DNA of 64,000 nt from NCBI RefSeq assembly GCF_037975245.1, contig NC_092580.1, forward strand, positions 34,505,001 through 34,569,000, in the 5' to 3' direction. Every line of letters begins with the position of its first letter. Position 1 is the stretch's first letter. The notes under the pieces are model-generated. The model was given only the letters and a program-made list of their open reading frames with translations, was not told the DNA's origin and searched no databases. Source of the DNA: Apostichopus japonicus. Lineage: Eukaryota; Echinodermata; Holothuroidea; Aspidochirotida; Stichopodidae. Below are positions 12,801 through 27,800 of this stretch, in pieces. The translations under genes and the position numbers were made by a program.

Positions 12801-15800
12801 TTTAGGTTCTGCCCAAGATTGTTGTTCAAATATCAGATATACTGTGACTGCATTCCCTTGCATAACATTATATAACTGTACACACACACCATAACATGTA
12901 ACCCAGGGTTAAGTTTATTTTGTTGACTGAATACTGGCAGAAGCTATAATATTGTTTTGGCAAAAAGTCTGCCACGTAATCTCGATGTCGGTTAAAGAAG
13001 ATAAAACTGTTCCATCAGGTGAAGACAATAAAATAAACCTGCAGGTAACCATCTTCAAAGAACTAAAAAGTTAACATGGTAAGGCATTTCTTACTGAAAT
13101 TTCCATTCCTTCTCAATAGCACGTTCCAAAATATCCTGAAGTATTTCTTCTGCCCAACGTGGCTCTCTCCCTACCTCATTCTTTTTCTGTAGAAATGCAA
13201 GAAATAAGAAAAGACATGTTCTATAATGTAATCTATTTGAGAGAATCATGCATAACTTAATTTCAGGGCTGTAGAAGAAGAAGAGTCAAGCAGAATTTCT
13301 CATTTCTGTGTTTTTCAATGGGCACAATACTGCACATTTCTTATATAAATACTATATTTACTGACCGGATGTACTTCTGACATACTTTTAACATCTGTGT
13401 ATTGAATGAAAAATATCAAGCCTGTGATCCTACAGCCATGGGTACTCAACTCCAGAATAAAGGAAGTCTGCCAAGCCAAGCAAAAAGCTGTAAAAGTAAG
13501 TGGGCCTGACATTTGGATCCTAGCAGGATCTTCCTCAGAGGCTGCATGACAAGTAACAGAAACTACAAGGGACAAAATATAAGCACAGAATACAGATAGA
13601 TTAATGAGCAGGGTGAATACAAAAGAGATGGATGTAAGAGGATTAGTTGACAAAGGGTGGAGAGAAGAAAGAAAAAAAGAAAAAAAACCAACAGGGGCAA
13701 GAAGTGAGGTAGGAGATAAACTGTAGAAGGACAAAGAGAGGACTAAGGGAAGAGGGGGGTAGGGAATAAACTGGAGAAGGACAAAGACAGAAAGGGGTGG
13801 AGATAAGAGGTGGGAGAGAGCTAGAAGACGGTTGACAGAGGGAGAACAAGGGGAGATGGAGGGAGGGGGGGGCAGAAGAAAGGTTAGTCATGTCCTTCCT
13901 GAATGTTGAGTCCATGAGGTTGAGTGTTGCGAAGGCGTTCATCCACAGTCTCTCCCTGCTGAGTCGTACTGGGTCAGGATGGCTACCTAAGGATTCAATC
14001 CCCTGTAGGGACATGTCATAATTGGTATGGTTGGGTAGGTTAAAGTGTTCTCCAACTAAGGTCTCAGTCTTCATGGTGTTGACTATGGATCTGTGACCAT
14101 AGAACCACTTCTTGGGGGTGGTTTTGTTTTCACCAACATACTGGATGCCTCAAAATCTACAAGAGATCAGATATATGACATTAGTGGTTGTGCAAGAGAT
14201 GTGACCCTTGGTCTTGTGTGTGAGTTGGGTGCTGTGGCTGGTGATGGAATTGAATTCAGAAACGTGGTGGCTGCAGACAATGCATCTCAAAGAACACTCA
14301 CATTTATAGTACCATGCTGAATAGGTATAGGGTTAGAAGTTAGAGGTGGAACAGCAGCATGCACAAGAAGGTCCTGTAGGTTGTGTGGGCGTCTGTAGGC
14401 AATAATGGGTTTTCAGGGACAGCTGGTTGGAGTCTATCTGAAGGAGAATGTTGTGGTAGTGAGAGGTGATTTGCTGAAGAGGAGGAACATTTGGGTGGAA
14501 AGTAACAACCAGAGGGAGCTTGTCATCTCTATCTCATCCCTTTTTGTCCTTCACTGCCAATGTGGATGAACTGGAAAGGAAGCGGACTCTCTGAATGGCT
14601 TCATGCATTTCTTCAGGCACTATGGCCCCTGGCAGTAAGTTGTTTTTTCAAAACATCTGTATGACGAATGAAAGATGAGTTGTTAGAGCATATACGATGA
14701 AGACGAAGTACTTGACTGTAGGCAATTCCAGACTTGCAGTGACGAGGATGGCAGCTAGAATGAAGATACTGGTGTGTGTCTGTGGGCTTGGTATATAAGT
14801 CAGTGGAGAGAGAGCATGTTCCTTGCAAACAGTCTCTTCGAGGAAGTTAACCGGTTGGTGAGAGTAATCAGAGGTTAATTTAATGGTGCTGTGGAAGGAA
14901 TTTATATGATTAACGAAGGTTAGCAGGCTATCTTCATCACTGGTCCAAACGAAGAAGATGTCATCAATGTAGCGCCACCAGATAAGAGGACGGCAGGGAG
15001 CAGTACTGAGCATGCTTTCTTCAAAGCTAGACATAAACAGGCAAGCAAAGGACGGAGCCATCCTGTTACCCATGGCAGTCCCATGCCTTTGAAGGTAATG
15101 ATTGTCCATGAACGTAGAGTTATTTTTTTAAGACAAAGCAAAAAGAAAGCAAACTCAGGAAAGATACATATTATCATTCACAAACACCAAAATACTTACT
15201 AATATCCCTCATCAGAATAGGTTATCCTGGCATTTACCTAGGCACTAATACCCCACTACAGTTCTTTCAAGTTCTGGAATAGTTTATCCTGGCATCAATT
15301 TACACAATAATACCCCACCACAGTGCTTTGACGTCCTGGAATAGGTTATCCTGTCATCTACTTACACACAACTACCCCACCACAATGCTTTCACGTTATG
15401 GATTATGCTATCTCAGATCTACTTACGCACTAATACCCCTCCACAGTGTGTTCACGTCCTGGAATAGGTTATTTGACATCTCATTACGCACTAAGACCCC
15501 TCCACAATGCTTTCAGATTCCCATATTCATAACTTACCATAAACTCAGCTTCCAAGAGCTGTATCACTTCTGTTCTTGTCATGTTACCATCTTTCAGTGG
15601 ATCAAGTTCATCGCAAACAAACAAACCTTTGAAGAGAAAGAAAGGGAGCAAAAAATTATAAGCAATTCTGTACTGGACATGTATGCTAGTCCAAAGGAAA
15701 TCTATTTAAGCTTTGTTGACAAACAGATACATAGATACATTCTAAGGTATTTAAGCTATGTTGACAAACAGATACATAGATACATTCTAAGGTATTTAAG

Positions 15801-18800
15801 CTTTGTGGAAACACAGATACATAGATACATTCTAATGTATTTAAGCTATGTTGACACACAGATACATAGATACATTCTAATGTATTTAAGCTATGTTGAC
15901 ACACAGATACATAGATACATTCTAATGTATTTAAGCTATGTTGACAAGCAGATACATAGATACATTCTAATGTATTTAAGCTATGTTGACAAGCAGATAC
16001 ATAGATACATTCTAAGGTATTTAAGCTTTGTTGACAAACAGATACATAGATACATTCTAATGTATTTAAGCTATGTTGACACACAGATACATAGATACAT
16101 TCTAATGTATTTAAGCTATGTTGACAAGCAGATACATAGATACATTCGAAGGTATTTAAGCTATGTTGACAAACAGATACATAGATACATTCTAAGGTAT
16201 TTAAGCTTTGTTGACAAACAGATACATAGATACATTCGAAGGTATTTAAGCTATGTTGACAAACAGATACATAGATACATTCTAAGGTATTTAAGCTTTG
16301 TTGACAAACAGATACATAGATACATTCTAATGTATTTAAGCTATGTTGACACACAGATACATAGATACATTCTAATGTATTTAAGCTATGTTGACAAGCA
16401 GATACATAGATACATTCTAATGTATTTAAGCTATGTTGACAAGCAGATACATAGATGTATACATTTGAAGGTATTTAAGCTTTGTTGACGAACAAATACA
16501 TAGACACATTCTAAGGTATTGAAGCTATGTGGACAAACAGATCAGGGGTCCAAATTTACGCTATTCCGCTATCCCAAGATAGTGAAATCATGAACGGAAT
16601 ACCAACTTGCTTGGGTTCACTTTTCCGTATGGATAGTGCTAAAAGTGATAGCTAACAACAAACTTTTACAAATCCATCTAAATTTATTTGCCTGTCACTA
16701 TTCAGCCAACAATTTTAATTTTATTTGTTTCCCGGGCGTAAAAACTTGCCCAGAAATACAGAAGAAACTCTCTTTACACGTGAGTTGCAGTTACGTTCAA
16801 TACATACAAGTTCCGTAGCCAACTGCACTTGCACAGTATAGCAAGCTTTACATTATCCTCCAATTTATTGCACTTTACACGTTCCGTATACCATCGCGTA
16901 TGTAGGGGGAATGATCACCTCGTGGGTAACAGGTAGTACAGTGTTGGAAATCCTTGTTCAATTTCCCGCGAACACACTAAAAACAACTGCCGATTTCCCG
17001 ATTTTGGTTATATTTTTCAGGCAAGTCATTACAGCCCCCCAAATCAAATAAGGCTCCTATGCCTATGCTTGTGGGAGTCCAGGGGCGAAGGCCCCAGGAA
17101 AATTTGGTAATTTTGCGTGTCTGGCGATTAAAAATTAGCAGTTGAAGATGCAAAATAATAACAAATTTTGGAATTTAAATTGTCACGAAACTGATGAAAA
17201 TTTTAAAATGACAAGTTGGAGTAGCAATATTATGTTATGAAAGGAGATTTAAAATGTCTTACAATCTTTACAAAGTTTAACTTACAAAACTTCCGATATT
17301 ATGAAACATACAACGTTCGGCAAAGCCCCGTTTCTAGACTGCCTAACAATAAATATACGTACATCAGTTTACAACTGAAGTGTTTAACCCTATTTAAATA
17401 CTACGTTAGGCTACACATGTGCTGCAAATTTTCCCAGGTACCTTGCCAAACAACTGTGAGCTCATCCCCTGTCTAACACCTGTTTGTTAAATTTTTTTGG
17501 CATGTTTCCAAGAAACGTTACACGGAGTTCAACTGTTTTGGCTCCATTCTAGAATTAATTAGGTCAGTCAGTAAAGGATCGGTAAAGTTATGCGGAATAT
17601 TATCTTAGACGTTCAAGACAAGTAGGTAAAATATCCCCGTTACATTTAGGTAAGTAAAACACACCTCAAGCCAACTGACTCCCCCACATGAATAAAACAA
17701 TATATTCCCCATGACACACGAGGCATAGTACATACTACTGTATACAAGCATAGCACGATATCGGGGGCGCCTATTGCTATGGCCATCTTTATGAAAGTAA
17801 CCCTGGTAATGACATGTTTTAGGCCACTTGGCATGATTCACTATATGCTAAATATTGTTTCCATGTTCTTGTAGAAAACGTCAACTTCGCAAAATAAAAT
17901 TAGTTGTGTTTTGTAGTTACGTGTGATCAGTAACCAACAAGGTGGTTAGGCTATTTGCTATACACTTAACTATGGTAGGATAGTATTTTTGCGTATTTTG
18001 GAAATCCTAGAAAATACTTTTTCTCCCGCTTTACACCAGATGTGGTCTTACGGTTTATTCATAGATGGGTGTACTAGAGCCTTGTTAACATGACCTTAGT
18101 TGCATTTAGCACGATATGCCAGATTTGCGTGAACTTTCCGAAAGTGTTTTGCTCAATCTTTTCGTAAAATTTGAAGGTGTACCAACTTTCTTTTCGTACA
18201 CAATTGGTAATTTCTCTACTGATTTTCAGATTTTTTTTTAAAGAAAAGTGAATACGTTGTGCATTGAGTATAAACTGAACGCGAATGCAAGAAAACGATG
18301 CAGTGATTTCCAGTAGACAAATGTTTTCTTTGCTGGATTACTGAGTCAGTTGAAGGGAATCCTGCACATTAGAGGGAACGCTGAACTGAAGTCAAATTCA
18401 TATGAAAGAAAACGTTTACTAACTAACATACAATATCAATTCAAATAAAAATGTGGAATGGCAATATTGTTCAAAACATTTCCCGCGAGGCTGATTTATT
18501 ACAGCAACCTTCCCGCGCTGAGCCGTGGGTGTCCGTGTGACCCGTATACCCTGAAGTGTGCGAAACTAGCCATTGACATTGCCCTTGTGAGTGGGTTTTA
18601 CAACCTGCGTCCTGGGTTACCTGCTTTCTTGACTCAGTACACAAAACACTAATGATTATCAATAGCCCAACAGAAGACGCAACATATAATTTTGTTATGT
18701 TATTTTTTTTCTTTTTATAGTTTCAAAGGAATAGTGGAAAATGAGACGGAATAGTGTATTTTCAAATCCACTATTCTGCTGGAATAGTGGTAAATATTCT

Positions 18801-21800
18801 AAATTTCGACCCCTGCTGAGATACATAGATACATTCTAAGGTATTTAAGCTATGTTGACAAACAGATACATAGATACATTTGAAGGTATTTAAGCTTTAT
18901 TGACAAACAGATACATAGATACATTCTAAGGTATTTAAGCTATGTTGACAAACAGATACATTTGAAGGTATTTAAGCTATGTTGACAAACAGATACATAG
19001 ATACATTCTAATGTATTGAAGCTATGTGGACAAACAGATACATAGATACATTCTAAGGTATTTAAGCTATGTCGACAAGCAGATACATAAAGTAGATACA
19101 TTCTAATGTATTTAAGCTATGTTGACAAACAGATACATTCTAAGGTATACAGCTATGTTGCCACACAGATACATAGATACATACTATGGTATTTAAGCTA
19201 TGACGACAAACAGATACATAGATACATTCTAAGGTATTTAAGCTATGTCGAAAAACAGATACATAGATACAAAGGTGTTTAAGCTAAGTTGACTATGTGA
19301 ATTGAGTTTACTAAAACTCAAATTTGCAATACTGATATACCAGGCCAACTATGCCTAGGAATGAAATTACTAAACTCACCACCCCTTTCACTGAGTCTAT
19401 CAGAAACAAACTGAGCTGCCTTGAGCATGGTTTTTTCATCCTGTAAGGGAAACAACAACAACAATCAAATTGATGGAATTAAAAGTTATGTTTGTTGACA
19501 TGTAGAATTGTGTAGCAATCTTACAAACTACCTCCAAGTAATTATCCTCTCATTATCATATCATAACATCATATGATGAGGCAACGGGTTTGAGTACATA
19601 AATAGCAGGTCAGGGCAGGCCTTGAAACAATTTTTACAAACTTGACAATCTTATGAATTTGTAATCTTTTATAATTTTAATCAGTTTATAGTGCTTACTA
19701 ACATCAACAATTAATTATCTTGGAATGAACAAGTGGATTCTGTTTACAAGCTCGTTTCCAGTAGATTGGCTTTACTTTGACATATAAAACAATTCATTGA
19801 TACTAGTACTTGTATTCTATTTTATAATGGATATATTTTACCGATGTTTTGAGTATTGTAGTTTAGTAGGGGTATGAATGATGCCAGAAATGTTTACAGG
19901 CTTAGTCGTCTACAGAAAGCTGCAGCAAGAATTATTCTCACTGCAACATTTAATGACAGATCTGTAGATATTTCTTAAACTTTGAGAACTGGTCCTTGCT
20001 CGAAAATGTTAAAAATGTAAAAGATTGAAATGGTGTATTTAGGTCTGTAAATTTTCTGGCTCCACAGTACCTAGTGGACATGTTCCATCACATGAATTAT
20101 ATACATAACCATTTCCTATTTCACCACACGAAATAAATTATTCTTAATGGGGTGTTAATACCAGGTATCATCAGAAAACATTTTCATATGTTGCTGCACT
20201 AAGGAGTGAACAATTTATCAAAAGAGTATAAGAATGCCAACTCCTTAAATACCTGTAAACGTTTTTCTTATGCTCTTAATTTTATGTCATTGATTGTTCC
20301 ATGTTGCATTATATGTCATTGATTGTTCCATGTTGTATTTTATGTCATTGATTGTTCATGTTGTATTTTATGTCATTGATTGTTCCATGTTGCATTATAT
20401 GTCATTGATTGTTCCATGTTGTATTTTATGTCATTGATTGTTCATGTTGTATTTTATGTCATTGATTGTTCCATGTTGTATTTTATGTCATTGATTGTTC
20501 ATGTTGTATTTTAGTCATTGATTCTTCCATGTTGTATTTCATGTCATTGATTCTTCCATGTAGTATTTTATGCCATTTTCAAGTTGGATGTTTGTTTTTT
20601 CTTTTCACTGTTGTCTTATTGTTTATGTCTGTATTCTATATTAGTTTTATTTTGATTGTATCATTTTAATTCTACTCTAAGCTTTGTATTTTTCAGGGCC
20701 TAGGGGTAGATTTAACTTTACCCTCACTGAGTATATATACCCTTTAATGCTATACAAATAAATTAATAACATCGTCATAGCAACAGTAGCTTCAAGCAGG
20801 CAGGTTACATGAGTACAAGATCAAGCTTGTTCTCTGACTGCCCTCATGAAATTCCCAAGCCATTTAATCTACAAACATTGTAACATATGTGCGGTGCCCA
20901 AATTAGCTCTTTCATACATGTACTTTTCACCCATGTTTTCTTGCTGAATTTACCAATATTCAGAAGAACAGAAGTAAAAAGTAAGTATTGTAATTTAGTG
21001 TTTTTCAGCAAGATATTTCACATACAGTCAGATCTTACATTACAGATCCTCATGTGTGCTACACAAGTCTAAGATGAGCCTACAGTATGTATCCCAGTTA
21101 TGCATTTACCTTGAGATCTTACAGGGATCTACATAACTTACACTTAATGTGCTAATTATACTTAACAAAGTTTGAAAGTAATTTTGCAGCCAGTGACTTG
21201 AAATTGTATACATTAATGACTTGTTATTACAGTACTTTCATATCAAACTACACAAACATCATTTTCAACTACAGTAATGTGCACTTTGAGACCATGATAA
21301 TGCTCACAGCTACAGTATTTGGAGACTTGACATCAAATATTAGTTTCTATTATAAGAGGGGTACTACTGCAACACAGTCTACAAGATTTCTCTCTTTTTG
21401 GCCAAGGGTTGTACCTCACCAGCAGCCAAGCAGGTGGTACATTTCTGATCTTGGCAACATTCCCTTTTTAAACTATGTTAAAACCGCCTGAATATTAAAA
21501 ATAAACAAGCAGAATCACAGTCATGGAAAGGCCAAGACTGAAAAAAGGTTTTACTCCTCATGGAAAGATCTTTGCTTAGGAGTCTTCAAAGACAACACTC
21601 TAAAATGTATGTTAAGCATGCCATGTGATCACGAAATTATGAATTTTCATATCCAGTGGAACAAACAGCATATACCTGTACATGATATCAATGATGCTTA
21701 TGAAAGTTTATACCCTCAAAAATATTAAACATTAACGGCAAAGATTGAAGAACTGTTAAGACCACTTCCAGGGTGAATTACAGTCTTTCAACATAATTTT

Positions 21801-24800
21801 CAGTATTAAATGTACTGGCCACATCTGTAGGTCTTCCAATGAAACCAATATATCTCCTGTCATTCATGATATTTAAATACTCCACATTGAAAGTTACTAA
21901 CCTACATGATTGTTACTGTACCTAGTGTATTGTACAGTAGGTGCTACTGTATGTGTAGTGATATGAGGTAAGTACACAGGCTTCAATTTTAAATCAAACT
22001 GACTTGCTCTGTTTGTCTGTCTACAAATAACACTTTTTTGGATTTTTTTTAAAAATACTTACAACCAATGGTAAATAGTTGGAGAATGACTAGTATTATA
22101 TATATTAAACATGCATACATTTGGTTGATTGGCGTCTATCTTGGCGCAGAGTGCTCTATGTCCAGTGGACAGAGCGAAGTACATATTAGAATTAGTTGAG
22201 ACTAGTGGAACACTAGTAGTTGTTACTCAGAGTTTCACATGTTGACCAATCATCAGACAATTGTATATAGCTATATATATAATTGAAATCGTAATGAGTT
22301 GGAAAATCCAGAACAGTGAATAAACTTCTAGCCTCCACCGGGATTCGAACCCGGGCCCCCTGCTTTATATGCGGACACCCTAATCACTAGGCTAAGGACG
22401 CTGATTGTATGTCCAGAGGTTTGAAACCGGTAAGGAAGGTCGTAATTCCACTGTAGGCGTTTGTATATGACATAAGCCTACTGTACAACACTTTTACAGC
22501 AGATGTACCTAGCTACTTGCTATATCAAATTATGGGCTGACTGATAAGGTGTAGAAAGACTTCACTTCATTTATATTAACTTGTTACCATCAAGGTGCTG
22601 AACAAAATGTTATGAAGTGTGATCTTCTGTTGTAGCAAAACCACTACATACAGTACGGGAAGGCCAAAAGGTTAATGGAAACCTCATCCAGGAAACCATT
22701 TCATGAGTGTGGCTACAGTAGTTAGCCACACACTTCAACTAGTTTCCTGAATGACAACTAAAATTAACAAAACTTTAGAACAAATACTGTAAATGTTTTA
22801 ACCAAACTTCAATTTTCTGGAATTTCTCATTGAAGTTGGTATAGAACACTATTCCACGAGGGAAAATTAAAGTTGTTTACAAATTTGTATTTTACGTTGG
22901 AAGAGACACTTGAAGATGCAAGAAGTGCCTTACAATGGAGTGAGATTGTAGAAAAACATAAGATTGAGACTGAATATCCAGCCTTTTTGGAAGCATAAAT
23001 CAAGCCTGCTACGTACACAAATGTCAAAACACGTATGAATTATGAGATGTATGTTGGAATGCAAATAAACACGAGCATTAAAAAGACTCTGTAAATTAAT
23101 AAATGGTACGATAGCCTCAGGCATTTCATAGAAAACAATTCATTAAGCAGTTAGTGAAGTTTTTAAAGTTACTGTGATGAATTCCAGATGCATTTTACTA
23201 GTACTATGGTATGTTACACTGACACATAATGCATATGCTACTGTGCAAGGGGAAGCCACATTAACGAGTCTTTACTATCAATCCCAGGTACAGTAACCTG
23301 AGAAACAAATCCAAGGTGCCAAGTAAACACTGCTGATTTATTATGGTATGACTGGATAAAATATATCAATTGAAAGTGGTTACTTCATACAGTTAAGTAA
23401 ACAGAAAACACTACTTAAGGTGTAAAGAAATCAAATTCAGAAAGGAAAATAAGCAAAACCAATCAAGTGTGAAGCAAATAATGTGTCCATCTGATAGAGA
23501 TATCTCTGCTATGTTTAGCCTCTAATAAAGAGATAACTGGTTAGGATTGACTGAGTTGGGGACAGCTCTCTGTTTTATAGCCCATGTAGCCCCTACATAC
23601 TCAGTACAGGAATGTATACAGGTGTTTATAATATTATCAATGCATGTAGCCCATACGTGCTCAGTACTCGGTATAGGAATGTATGCAGGTGTATATAATA
23701 TTATTAGTGCATGTAGCCCCTACAAACTCAGTACAGGAATTTATATCATATTATTAGTGCATCTAGCCCCTACATACTCAGCAATCGGCACAGGTATGTA
23801 TGCAAGTGTACAAACATATGCGTGTAACACCAAGCAACTTTCTATCCTGTAGAGGTTGCTGTGCATATTTACATTAATATGCTATCCTTATTGTGAATGT
23901 GCTTGTTCAAAACCAATCATGGTGGTCGAAGCTATGCTGACATCATGCACCAGGTGAATGCATTGTGCCACTGACTAACTAACATATACTGTACAAGGTC
24001 AAGTCATTGAATGTACAGTACACTATGTTGTAAGGGAATGGTATTTAACATTACCTGTTCATACTTAGCAGATCCATCACATATCAAAGGTCTGTTGTCT
24101 GTAAAGAAAGGAAAAGATATGAAAATGGGTCAAATTGACCAATTTCAGTTCCACATATAAAATATGATCCCAATTTCTGTTGGGAACTTACTTCCTGAAT
24201 AGTTAACTCAATACCTGTTTGTTGGTCATGGAAACTTCTTACTCTCATCTTCTATTATTTTTTCAATGTCTCTTAAACCATAGCCTCCATATATGCAGTC
24301 ATTTTATTCCCAATCACCATGAAAAACATCTGTGACTACTAGATTCATTCCCAGATGACTGTGCAGTATTATTTAGGAAATGATTGCACTTTATATACCA
24401 CAAGAGAGCTACTGTATGAATTATCACTAATACTGGATACCTTAATATCCATACACCAATCACCTCTTTAATTCCTTAACGACTTTAAATATATTTGAAT
24501 TTCTAGTTTATCTTCATAAATACAAACAGATGTATATCTCCCTGTGATATAGTGTGCTTTTTTGTGGGTTTAGTTTCCAATTGCATACTGTACTGTACTT
24601 TAGGTATAACAATAGAAGCCAAGAATGAGTACAAAGTTGGCACTTGTAACTGTCTGAGTACATACTTTTCTCTTCACTGGTGAAAATATATGGAACAATC
24701 TCAAGTACCACATAAGTAAAATAAAATTCCATTTCATTTATTAAATGACAAGTTAAAAGTGATATCCTCTTGAGACACTGTGTTATGGTGTAGTGGCTAT

Positions 24801-27800
24801 TTCAGCTCACTCTGCTTTTTTCTTGTTTTCCCCCCTTTGTATTTCCCCTCCCCCCCCCTTTATTCTCCTCTTTTACTTATTTCTTTAGTAAGAGGGACTG
24901 CTGGTGAATGCACCATTGTTGTGTCCTCACACCTCCTCCACTTCCTGTTTACATAGTACAGTATACACATGAAATGTTGAAGCTATCGAAACAACTGTGA
25001 CTGATTAAACTGCTTTAAGAAGAATAAAAATCAGAGTGTAGTTGTGCTTGACTTTAAACCAACTTGTTCATAATAACTACTTTGAAATGGATCCATGGCT
25101 ACTTGCTACAGATACTGTTTGGACAAGATGCAGGCATGGAATTGTTGAAATAGCATGTGTTAGTCGCTTTCTCAGTGCAATTCTTTGAAACAACCAGACT
25201 ATTGACTGTTACCCTGTCATAATTAAAAGAAGCTGAAAGGTCAAATAAAGGTTTGCAGGTATAGTAGGCTAAGGCTACTGTACTGTATCATACAATAAAA
25301 TGATTAGTCCAGGGGTTAAAGGTTACAGTATTAATGTGTACCCGAACTCAAACCTCAGTTGTACACACAAACAATTCACAGGAAATAGTTGGTAATAATA
25401 CGACCTGTGCTATATGACCCTTCTGAACGGTAAAGTCATTTAAAATTGAGAAAACGTAAAAACTTTTAGAGAGCTCAAACAGTATAGTATAGTACAGTAA
25501 TACGTGATGACACAATTTTAAGAAATATTTCAAAACGGATGCACAGTCTCCAAAAGATTTAGATCTGGCCACAACCGGATTTGGCCAGATCTTTCACAAC
25601 ACCACTTTTCTAAGAGGAAAACAAGACAGAGAAACAATAATAAACTGAAAAATTTGCTCTTCCTTTCATCACAACCTGTAAAAATATGCTCAGAAAGTAG
25701 TACAAGAAGGAAAATAGAAAACAAATGCATTGTTTACATTTCTTTGTAAACATTTGTACCTTTTGGAAACAGAGAGCCAGTTGGTTTAGCGATTCCTTGC
25801 CACATTTTGCATATGAACATTAAACAGTCAAGGTGAAACAAGATTTTCTAAAAGCATTGGCTTCAAGTGATCAGCAAGGTACTTGCACAAAAGCACACTT
25901 TCCTATCAACTTATCTATCAAAACCAAATTACTCCAAGCTTGATCCTGACAACTATCATGATTACACGGTTTTCACACATTGTACTTTTGTTGACCTAAA
26001 ATGACCTTCTGCCTCCATTAATTTCCATAGGAATCTTCTGCAATGAGCCAAAGGGAATCTAGATACCAAGTAGGAACTGCAACGAAGCTGCACTCTTAAA
26101 GGTCAATGGACATATAGAGTTGACTTTCAATAATGTAAAACTTAACAATTCTAATGTTATGAAAAACCCAACTCCGCATCCATTTTCCATCTGCAAAGGG
26201 GTAGAAATTGGTAACAAGTACTATTATGCAATAGTTTCGTCACACAAGGAAGGGTAGAAGAGGGCAAACATGTAACTGTAATTGTGTTTCTTGATAATGT
26301 CACTATGTATGTAAAAGTTGTATGGAATTTTGCAATGATTTCTCCTCCACAAGATCTTGTATTTTGTTCACCAAGCAAAGTCCTAAAGTTAAACGCAACG
26401 ATGCAATTCGCTTCTAAAACAGTAATGATAATGTATTGATCCCTTCATGATTCTATTGATACATTGTGGGTAGTAAAGGCTATTCTCTGTCGAATGTTTC
26501 CCAAAATCAGAATAACTATTTCACAAACAGACCAAAAGGTAAAGGTCACGATAATTCACAAGATCAATCTTGCTAGCCCAACTTAACAGCAGTGTGCTTG
26601 TGCCAAAGTGTGTGTGATACCATAGTAATAGGCTACTGACACGTTTTGCGATCAAGATTATATATATTAAATTATTAGATTATATATTATTATTAGATTA
26701 TATAAAATATATATAAAAAGACCATTGACTGTCACACACAGTGATTTTAAATATCCTCTCTTACTGTTCAACATTTACGTTTAAATTCAATAGTCGATGA
26801 GAGATTATTGTCCCCTTTCCGGCTAGTTACGGTGCGACATTTCAATTTGATGTACTTTTACTTAGTGTGATACTTCTACACAGTAAATATGAAGTCTGCC
26901 CATGCTTACCATCTTGAGATATCGTGTTTACAAGGTTTTCACAATTTGACCTCTGGTGACCCCAAATGACCTTTGACCTCGACCAAAAACGATAGGCTTC
27001 TTTAACTCAATGGGGTACTTCTAGACACTTAATATGAGGTCTGTTCAAGCTTTCTTCTTGAGGTATCGTGTTTACAAGCTTTCCGAATTTTTACCCCTGG
27101 TGACCCAAAATGACCATTGACCTGCACCGTCACACCGATTTCAGACTTTGACCATTGTTGACTTTTGAATTGTACCATTTCCATGGGGTTCTCTTACTCA
27201 CCAAGCTGGGTCAACATATAGAGTGTGAAGTTTAGCTAAAATTTTCTTTTAAGTTATCGTGTTTACTAGTTTAAAAGGTTTTCAGACATGACCTTTGCAA
27301 ATTACCTTTCACCTCAAAATATTTCAAGAGCATTCTTGTACTCACCAAGCAGGATCTACATACTATGTATGAACTTTGGCATTTTTTTTAGTTTAGGCTT
27401 TGTGTTAAAAAGTTTTTCAGACTTTGACCTCTGTTGACCTCAAATTATCTTTGACCATCACAGACAAGAATTTGGTTCTTTTACTCAATAAGACAGAATT
27501 ACATACCATGCTTGAAGTTAATCCACCATAAATGTTTTGAATGACCGTGTTAACAAGTAGGTGACACATATAGACACCATCACTTAGCATCTTTTGCCTC
27601 TGGCAAGGAATCAAAAAGACAATCATCAACCCCAATTTAAGATACTTTTTTTCTTTTTTTTCCCAATTTAAACATTAAGATACTACCAACATCGTAAGTG
27701 ATACTTCTGGGCCAATATAAAAAAAAAAATCCGGCCACATGTTTTTGCAAATCCAACCGGTCCACCGGACCAGAACGAGATTGTCTAATTCATTAACAGG

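Noticed and set aside
14093-14320. 75-codon plus frame
   Set aside because: Antisense shadow of the Penelope-like GIY-YIG region.
15328-16488. 386-codon plus frame and 222-codon minus frame
   Set aside because: The 45-bp minisatellite is divisible by three, so 15-residue repeats stay open on both strands. The plus frame also runs across LEMD3 exon 5 in antisense.
22325-22402. Functional tRNA gene
   Set aside because: There are mismatches in the acceptor and anticodon stems and an unlikely AUA anticodon; better explained as a SINE head or pseudogene.
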